A stretch of 64,000 nt of DNA from MWEI01 sp964600235 (GTDB lineage Bacteria > Desulfobacterota > Desulfomonilia > UBA1062), in assembly GCA_964600235.1 (NCBI GenBank), contig CAZRIV010000003.1, forward strand, positions 62,001 through 126,000, given 5' to 3'. Under the pieces are notes generated by a model, which ran no database searches, was not told the DNA's origin, and saw nothing but the letters and a program-made list of their open reading frames with translations. Both the position numbers and the translations under genes were made by a program. Positions 59,382-64,000 of the stretch are shown here, piece by piece (within the stretch, counting starts at the first letter, position 1; each line of letters opens with the position of its first letter).

Positions 59382-59406
59382 CGGGACGCCTGGTGCAGGC
59401 GTCCCG
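59382..59406. terminator. Terminator downstream of atpZ-like gene
   Basis: CGGGACGCCTG (59382-59392) pairs exactly with CAGGCGTCCCG (59396-59406), loop GTG; CTTTCG follows rightwards and AAAAAGCAA precedes, giving a U-rich end for the leftward transcript. Confidence 0.75.
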
Positions 59407-59457
59407 CTTTCGTGATGCAGTGTGCCGGTTGATCTCCCGGCTTTCTTGGCTCTTCAG

Positions 59458-59721
59458 TTATGACTGGAACCTGGGCCTTCTGGTGTTCAGCCCGTCTTTG
59501 GCCTTTGTGTAATCAGTGTACATCCGGCCGATGCATAGGGCGATACCCAGCACGAACAGCCCCAGCATGAAGGTCGGTTCCGTATTGAACTTCACATCGA
59601 TCCACCTCCCGGCGAACAGGAACAGGAACGAGGAGATGACCAGGGTGAAGCTCCATGCGCTCAGCAGGATGATCTGGTTCAGGGCCTTGGTCTGAAGTTT
59701 GTTTCTTCTTCCCTTTTTCAT
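59458..59721 (-). CDS. AtpZ/AtpI-like membrane protein
   Basis: An 87-residue protein with two transmembrane helices. The segment LFLFAGRWIDVKFNTEPTFMLGLFVLGIALCIGRMY follows the AtpZ/AtpI consensus (GxxLGxxLDxxxxTxPxxxxxGxxxGxxxG). AtpI-type proteins assist c-ring assembly or ion uptake for F-type ATP synthase, normally inside atp operons. Here it is detached, 73 bases downstream of an unknown 91-residue membrane protein, and apparently under a sigma-54 promoter. Confidence 0.7.
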   Translation of the reverse strand: MKKGRRNKLQTKALNQIILLSAWSFTLVISSFLFLFAGRWIDVKFNTEPTFMLGLFVLGIALCIGRMYTDYTKAKDGLNTRRPRFQS

Positions 59722-59794
59722 GGCGTCTCCTCCTTACCGGTCATGTCCGCCCCCGGGTTCCAGGGGCTTCTCAGGTGGTCTTGTGACAATCCCC

Positions 59795-60070
59795 TCAGCT
59801 CACCATGCCCTTCACGGCTTCGATGACCGGTGCAGTGAACAGGGCAACGAGCACTGCATAGAGCGCAAAGGATCCTACCGCCTCGCTGAGGTATATCTTC
59901 TCATAACGGTACTTCATGGAGATGATGGTGAGCCCGCCCATGATCAGGCAACCAAGGTGGAAGTAGGGGAAGCTGTTTCCTGCTGAAGTTGCAGCTGCCG
60001 CAAAGGCAAAGGTACCGGTGATCATTACCACGAACATTGCCACTACTATTGTCTGGATTGTCCTTTTCAT
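59795..60070 (-). CDS. Small membrane protein of unknown family (91 aa)
   Basis: MKRTIQTIVVAMFVVMITGTFAFAAAATSA is a signal peptide or first helix. Two more hydrophobic segments (HLGCLIMGGLTIISMKYR, GSFALYAVLVALFTAPVI) follow, with basic YRYEK between. It loosely recalls an ion-channel-sized hairpin but lacks the acidic residue of ATP synthase subunit c. It heads the sigma-54-driven leftward operon with the AtpZ-like gene. Function unknown. Confidence 0.7.
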   Translation of the reverse strand: MKRTIQTIVVAMFVVMITGTFAFAAAATSAGNSFPYFHLGCLIMGGLTIISMKYRYEKIYLSEAVGSFALYAVLVALFTAPVIEAVKGMVS

Positions 60071-60396
60071 TTTAACTGTCCTCCCTCATGGGTACTTGAT
60101 AATCTTTATAAGGCATACATTGTGCCAGATTCATGAACAGCACATAATATATTTTTAACTATTTGTTATTTTTATTGATTATCTGAATAGTGGCTCATTT
60201 ATATCCCTGGGACAAACTCCCGAGAGGAGGTTTTATTGAATGAATGTTTAAACCGATTGAATGAAACGTATGAATCCGGGGGTTGCTTCTCTTGAAGTTT
60301 ATGTGCCACCCCTACTGGCGATCTTATAATAGCCGGCGCATCCACGTGACGTATGACCAGACGCTCCTTTTGCAGACAATATGAACGCAATAATTG
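60071..60396. other. Intergenic region with leftward sigma-54 promoter
   Basis: No gene supported. It holds the -24/-12 promoter at 60113-60127 and an AT-rich stretch upstream of it that could contain activator sites (GTTTGTCC on the minus strand near 60215 partly resembles the repeat at 58770). It also carries the 3' flank of the GTPase gene, without a clear terminator. Confidence 0.5.
60113..60127 (-). promoter_or_regulatory. Sigma-54 promoter of the 91-aa/AtpZ-like operon
   Basis: The minus strand reads TGGCAC-AATGT-ATGC, same ATGC variant as the promoters at 43206 and 58508. The predicted start leaves a leader of about 30 bases before the ATG at 60070. Confidence 0.75.
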
Positions 60397-61884
60397 CTAT
60401 GAGCCCCAAGGGGCATCTCCCTTGTCGGATACACCGTTCGCCTGGCCGCTGTTGGGGTATTCACGTGCGGACAGGGCCATGAGAAAATCAACGAGCATGT
60501 CAGCCATTGATTCTTCCCGACCCTGGAGATCTATCTCATCTCCTGCGCCCGCGGCCTGGAAAAAGGCATGACAGGTCTTGGCCTGCACCTCGGAGAAATG
60601 CGCCACGAACCCTGCAGGCTTTTCGACCGGGGCCTGAACGACCTCCCGACGGGCGTGGGCCCAGTTTATGGTGCTGGCAAAGAAAATCAGGGCCCGGTCC
60701 AGAAGAACAAAGGGGAACTGCGCGTTCTTGTTCGGGCCGACTATGAGCAGAAAATCACCTATGCCCTTCCCAACCTGGAAGGGTCCCAGGCGGGGTCCCT
60801 TGATCTCGTAGGTGATCATGCGCCTTCCGCCCAGAACCGCGGCACCGGCACCCAGAAGGCCCCCCACTAAAGCGAAGGCCCCCAGGCTCGCACCCCCGGC
60901 CAGGGCATCGATCCCCAGGCCGATCCCGCTTCCGGCCACGGCCCCTGCGGCCGCCACCTGGAGCGGGCTCAATCCCAGCATTCGCCAGGTCCTCTCCTGG
61001 AACAGGTCGTCCCCCTCCACCTGCTGCTCGGGCAGGCGGCAGTCAAAGATGTTGTGTTTGAAAAGCGAGCGGATCTCCAGGTGGGTTTCCCTCTCCAGGC
61101 CTGCGATGTGCTCACGGTATTGCCGGGTGAGGTCCTTCAGCAGGTCCTGGGGCTCCTGACCAGGCGAGAAACTCTTGGAAACCTGGTGCCTGAGGGCATG
61201 TCCGATAAGACGGGTGATGCCCCAGGCGGCCTGCGTGACACGCCGCTGCCAATCGTCCTGAAGGGCCTCGATCACCCTGGCCAGGGGCGCTTCCCACTCC
61301 TGGTCGATGGATTTCAGGCTGTTCAGGAGCGCCAGCCGTTCCGCATAGGTTGCCCGGTGGGCATTGAAGATCCGTACTGCATTGAAGTGCTTGCGGAGTT
61401 CGTCCCTCCAGGCCGGGACATACCTGTGATCCTCTTCCTTGTTATTTATGACGGCCATCCTGGGGATGCCGGTCAGGCGAAGTATCTCCATCTCGGCGGT
61501 GTCAACAGAGCGCAGCGGCCGGGAGGCATCGACTACATAGATGATCTCGGAACCATCCACCAGGGGCCTGAACAGTTCGAGCTCACCGCTGAAACGGGGG
61601 TCGCCGGAATTCTGTCGCAGGAAGGATTCGACCATACCGGGACCTGCATGCTCCTGAAGCCAGTCCAGCGTGGCGTGTGGTGACTGGAATCCCGGTGTAT
61701 CGACAAAGCGCACCATCTCGCGACCGTCGATGATCACGGGAAAGGACCGGCATACGACCGTCTCCCCCGGCAGGGGGGTGATGCGTACACTGTCGTCCTC
61801 GGTGAGGGTGGATACCACGGACGACTTGCCTTCATTGGGATGTCCAACGACTGCAAAGGTGAGGACCTGAGGCGTATTTGTCAT
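60397..61884 (-). CDS. DUF3482-containing GTPase
   Basis: A 495-residue protein: an N-terminal TRAFAC-class G domain with P-loop GHPNEGKSS (14-22), G2/G3 RFVDTPGF and G4-like NNKEED (a variation on N/TKxD), then a DUF3482 region with a hydrophobic Gly-rich hairpin (VAAAGAVAGSGIGLGIDALAGGASLGAFALVGGLLGAGAAVLGG) that probably inserts into membrane. It overlaps the upstream DUF2868 gene by 4 bases. The pair is recurrent in proteobacteria; role unknown, perhaps membrane remodelling or ion handling. Confidence 0.88.
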   Translation of the reverse strand: MTNTPQVLTFAVVGHPNEGKSSVVSTLTEDDSVRITPLPGETVVCRSFPVIIDGREMVRFVDTPGFQSPHATLDWLQEHAGPGMVESFLRQNSGDPRFSGELELFRPLVDGSEIIYVVDASRPLRSVDTAEMEILRLTGIPRMAVINNKEEDHRYVPAWRDELRKHFNAVRIFNAHRATYAERLALLNSLKSIDQEWEAPLARVIEALQDDWQRRVTQAAWGITRLIGHALRHQVSKSFSPGQEPQDLLKDLTRQYREHIAGLERETHLEIRSLFKHNIFDCRLPEQQVEGDDLFQERTWRMLGLSPLQVAAAGAVAGSGIGLGIDALAGGASLGAFALVGGLLGAGAAVLGGRRMITYEIKGPRLGPFQVGKGIGDFLLIVGPNKNAQFPFVLLDRALIFFASTINWAHARREVVQAPVEKPAGFVAHFSEVQAKTCHAFFQAAGAGDEIDLQGREESMADMLVDFLMALSAREYPNSGQANGVSDKGDAPWGS

Positions 61885-63455
61885 GCCTCACCTGTGGTGG
61901 CCATGGAGAGGTAAGGGTCGGCCAGCCCCGCAAGGGCCTTGTTCCAGATGGCCTTGTCGCTCTTTCGTACCGGGGTGAGGATCGTCCCCTCGGAGGGTTT
62001 CCCTATGAGGAGCACGGCTATCCGCATGGACCTGCCGCTGCAGGCACGGATCTCACGGATGAGCCCGAAGGTTTCGGCAATGGGCGGAAGCCAGGCCTCC
62101 TGGACAAGGACCACGGCCCGATCGTCCTGATCATGGCCTCGCACGGCCGACTCGACAGCCCGGCGGTCTTTGTCGATGCTGCCGGTGATAGGCAGGAGTT
62201 CCGCAGGTTTCAAGCCCAGGTTCGCACCCAGGTGCTTGGCGAACTCTGACTCATCGCACATGTTGATGATCTCTTCAGGTATCAACACCGCTGCGTCCAT
62301 ATACGTGAGATATACCGCTTCCCTGCTGGCAGGCTGTTCGATGGTGCTGTGGAGCGGAACCGGGCCGTCGGGAACCCCTGCCGTTGAAATGCCCGGAGTG
62401 CGCATGCGCAGCATCAGTTGATCGCACCCCGCGTGGGTAAACCGCACCCGGGACAGTGCCCTGTGCCCGCCGAAAACCGCGATGATCAACAGCAAGACCC
62501 TGGGCAGCAGGCCGTAGAAAACAACAGCGAGCACCATGAAAGGCCACCAGGAGACGAGGTTGCCGGTGGCAAGGGCGCTCAGCCCTTCCTTGAGGACCAT
62601 GCGGCTTCCCTCGATCTCCTCCATGCTCGGGCAGGCATGCGGCCCCAGGAGCCAGGTCCACGGGGCCGCCAGGGTCCTGACCACGGCATGGACAACCCCG
62701 GAGCTCATCTGCAGGGTGGATTGCCAGCCAAAGGCGAGGTCGGAGGTGAAGACCCGAATGAGCGTGGCCCCGATGGCACCGGCATTGAACATGACACCGA
62801 AGATCTGCGTGGCCGCAAAAAAAGGCCAGAACAGCACCTGCCCGTAGATGCCGTACATGCCTCGCAGAAGCCCGGACGCCGCCCGGATCGTTGAACGCTG
62901 GTGGCCCACTGCTCCGGCCATGGCCGGCTGAGCGATCCGGGAGGCTATGCTTTCCATCAACCGGCTGAGCAGGCCATAGAGGATGGAATGGCGCCTGAGA
63001 ATGCCGAGGGAGGTCTTGAAAAAGAAGAACCGGAGCATGAAGAGCAGGCTCACGAGCTGGAGAATAACCAGCACACCGAGGTACATCGTTACATTCACGG
63101 CCGCCTTTCCGGTGTAGGCCAGCAATGACAGGGCTACTGCCGCGCCCGATGCGAGCCCCACGGCGGCGACCAGCAGGTGCAACAGGGATCTTGATTCCAG
63201 GAACACATCGCCCGGGAGAACTGCATGGGGTTCCTGCACGCGGAACATGGCCCTGCGCTGTTCCAGCCAGAGCCGGAAGGCATTGCGCCTGAAGACAGGC
63301 GACCCCGGCTGTGAACCGGCCACACGTGGTTCGACCGACTCGAGAAAAATCCTGCGGTCCAGGTCTTCGAGGGGGGCACCTCGGGGTGTTTCCCCATGGG
63401 AGAGGAAATACTCGAAATCAATAAGATCGGGAATGGTCCATTCTTTTTCGGTCAT
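61881..63455 (-). CDS. DUF2868 membrane protein
   Basis: Start MTEKEWTIPDLIDFEYFLSHGE (a TTG 15 bases earlier is possible). The 524-residue product has several transmembrane helices: LLVAAVGLASGAAVALSLLAY, TMYLGVLVILQLVSLLFML, VLFWPFFAATQIFGVMFNAGAIGA and WWPFMVLAVVFYGLLPRVLLLIIAVFGG, then a soluble C-terminus. This matches DUF2868 (PF11067). It is translationally coupled to the DUF3482 GTPase, forming a membrane protein/GTPase system. Confidence 0.88.
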   Translation of the reverse strand: MTEKEWTIPDLIDFEYFLSHGETPRGAPLEDLDRRIFLESVEPRVAGSQPGSPVFRRNAFRLWLEQRRAMFRVQEPHAVLPGDVFLESRSLLHLLVAAVGLASGAAVALSLLAYTGKAAVNVTMYLGVLVILQLVSLLFMLRFFFFKTSLGILRRHSILYGLLSRLMESIASRIAQPAMAGAVGHQRSTIRAASGLLRGMYGIYGQVLFWPFFAATQIFGVMFNAGAIGATLIRVFTSDLAFGWQSTLQMSSGVVHAVVRTLAAPWTWLLGPHACPSMEEIEGSRMVLKEGLSALATGNLVSWWPFMVLAVVFYGLLPRVLLLIIAVFGGHRALSRVRFTHAGCDQLMLRMRTPGISTAGVPDGPVPLHSTIEQPASREAVYLTYMDAAVLIPEEIINMCDESEFAKHLGANLGLKPAELLPITGSIDKDRRAVESAVRGHDQDDRAVVLVQEAWLPPIAETFGLIREIRACSGRSMRIAVLLIGKPSEGTILTPVRKSDKAIWNKALAGLADPYLSMATTGEA

Positions 63456-63735
63456 GGCCCTCTCTCGCAATGGTGATACCGTATCTTTTTATGATGAACT
63501 TCTCGGATATTATCAAGTGTTTCTCAGGAATGATCGTGAATGTGCCCATTTCAGGTCATGAAAAGCACCCTCATGCTCGATGCGGGAGGTGCCTGCCGGT
63601 ATTCCTGATGCAAACTATGCCGAGAACAGGACAGTTCCCACGCCCCGCCTTCATGCCCCTTTATGGAGGTTGATATGTTTATCTTTATGTGCTTCTGATA
63701 GGATCATACAATCAACCGAAGGATAGTTGGGATAG

Positions 63736-64000
63736 ATGTCCTTATCAACTAAGGTTCTCCTTATCATGGCAGGTGTATCGCTGAGTGCAGTAATCATCGC
63801 TGCAACCCCCGCGTGGAGCGCATCACTCTATTCCGGCCCCATCTCCGACCACTTTGATGGCGAACGCTTTCATAACGACATACCTGATCATTCTTTCAGC
63901 GACATGCTCAAGTGGCTCTGGGAGATGAAGACGGTCGACTGGCCGGAATGGGTCGATGACCAGGCCCAGGCAAAACCCATTGAGGAGGTTCATGAAGGCA
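63736..64000 (+). CDS. MBL-fold metallohydrolase, 3' partial
   Basis: The gene starts at 63736 and runs off the window. MSLSTKVLLIMAGVSLSAVIIAATPAWSA is a signal peptide or anchor, followed by YSGPISDHFDGERFHNDIPDHSF and MLKWLWEMKTVDWPEW. The GPxSDHFDGxRFxN opening is typical of UlaG-like/NAPE-PLD-type MBL proteins, whose HxHxDH motif would lie beyond the window edge. Identity therefore rests on the N-terminus only. Confidence 0.7.
   Translation, partial: MSLSTKVLLIMAGVSLSAVIIAATPAWSASLYSGPISDHFDGERFHNDIPDHSFSDMLKWLWEMKTVDWPEWVDDQAQAKPIEEVHEG

Noticed and set aside
60199..60390. Leftward 63-codon frame upstream of the 91-aa gene
   Set aside because: Poor start context, no similarity, lies in the promoter region.

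Overview
The window looks like the chromosome of a GC-rich anaerobe of the Desulfobacterota (former Deltaproteobacteria), probably of syntrophic or sulfate-reducing type. This is inferred from gene content alone: a recA-pilT-recX-alaS-his run, a class III (PhaE/PhaC) polyhydroxyalkanoate system with PhaR and tandem phasins, a YedE/TusA/DUF3343 selenium-sulfur cluster, NifX/DUF5320 proteins beside a sigma-54 activator, and FadN/FadA-type beta-oxidation genes. No species can be named from the sequence by eye.

Layout. 1-3.6 kb is accessory DNA: the tail of a Cdd1-type helix-hairpin-helix protein, secreted hypotheticals (one apparently truncated), a YkgJ-type Cys-cluster protein coupled to a methyltransferase, and a DUF3750 lipoprotein. 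3.7-16.4 kb is housekeeping: rlmI, then a long leftward run modE-like, pgpA, cinA, thpR, recA, pilT, recX, alaS, hisB, small gene, hisA, hit. Divergent from it lie asnS, a 32-bp perfect hairpin and tRNA-Gly(GCC). 16.6-26 kb is a polyhydroxyalkanoate (PHA) locus: phaE-phaC-GAF-phaJ, a granule-protein candidate, two further PhaC-like Cys-type hydrolases, three phasins and phaR. 26.3-34.7 kb holds a detached hisF, a DUF748 giant, 3-hydroxybutyryl-CoA dehydrogenase, and an OmpR/CusS-like two-component system followed by two small periplasmic proteins.

35-38.9 kb is the selenium/sulfur cluster (YedE, TusA, DUF3343, ribokinase-fold, DUF1858-like, DUF1847), followed by a CoA-disulfide-reductase-like flavoenzyme, a J-domain protein and a methyltransferase. 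41.4-46.5 kb is a compact sigma-54 regulon: a PAS-AAA-Fis activator flanked by two consensus -24/-12 promoters and three TTGCA-N3-TGCA sites, controlling DUF89/DUF364 on one side and NifX, DUF5320 and NifX-ferredoxin proteins on the other. 46.6-54.9 kb holds a PLP lyase, an MBL hydrolase, Nudix and radical-SAM proteins, thiolase plus FadN-like enzyme, and an SDR. 55.2-64 kb holds CspA, a winged-helix/ferredoxin protein and a DUF1796 gene in a more AT-rich island.

The most interesting stretch is 58.1-60.2 kb. Four sigma-54 promoter candidates lie within about 2 kb. One sits just upstream of a roughly 79-nt terminator-ended RNA candidate with an anti-Shine-Dalgarno CCUCC motif. Another precedes two paralogous tiny membrane proteins (58 and 34 aa). 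A third precedes a 91-aa membrane protein and an AtpZ-like protein. The window closes with a DUF3482 GTPase/DUF2868 pair and the start of an MBL-fold gene. A second notable point is recX, split by a -1 frameshift exactly at a canonical A AAA AAC slippery heptamer.
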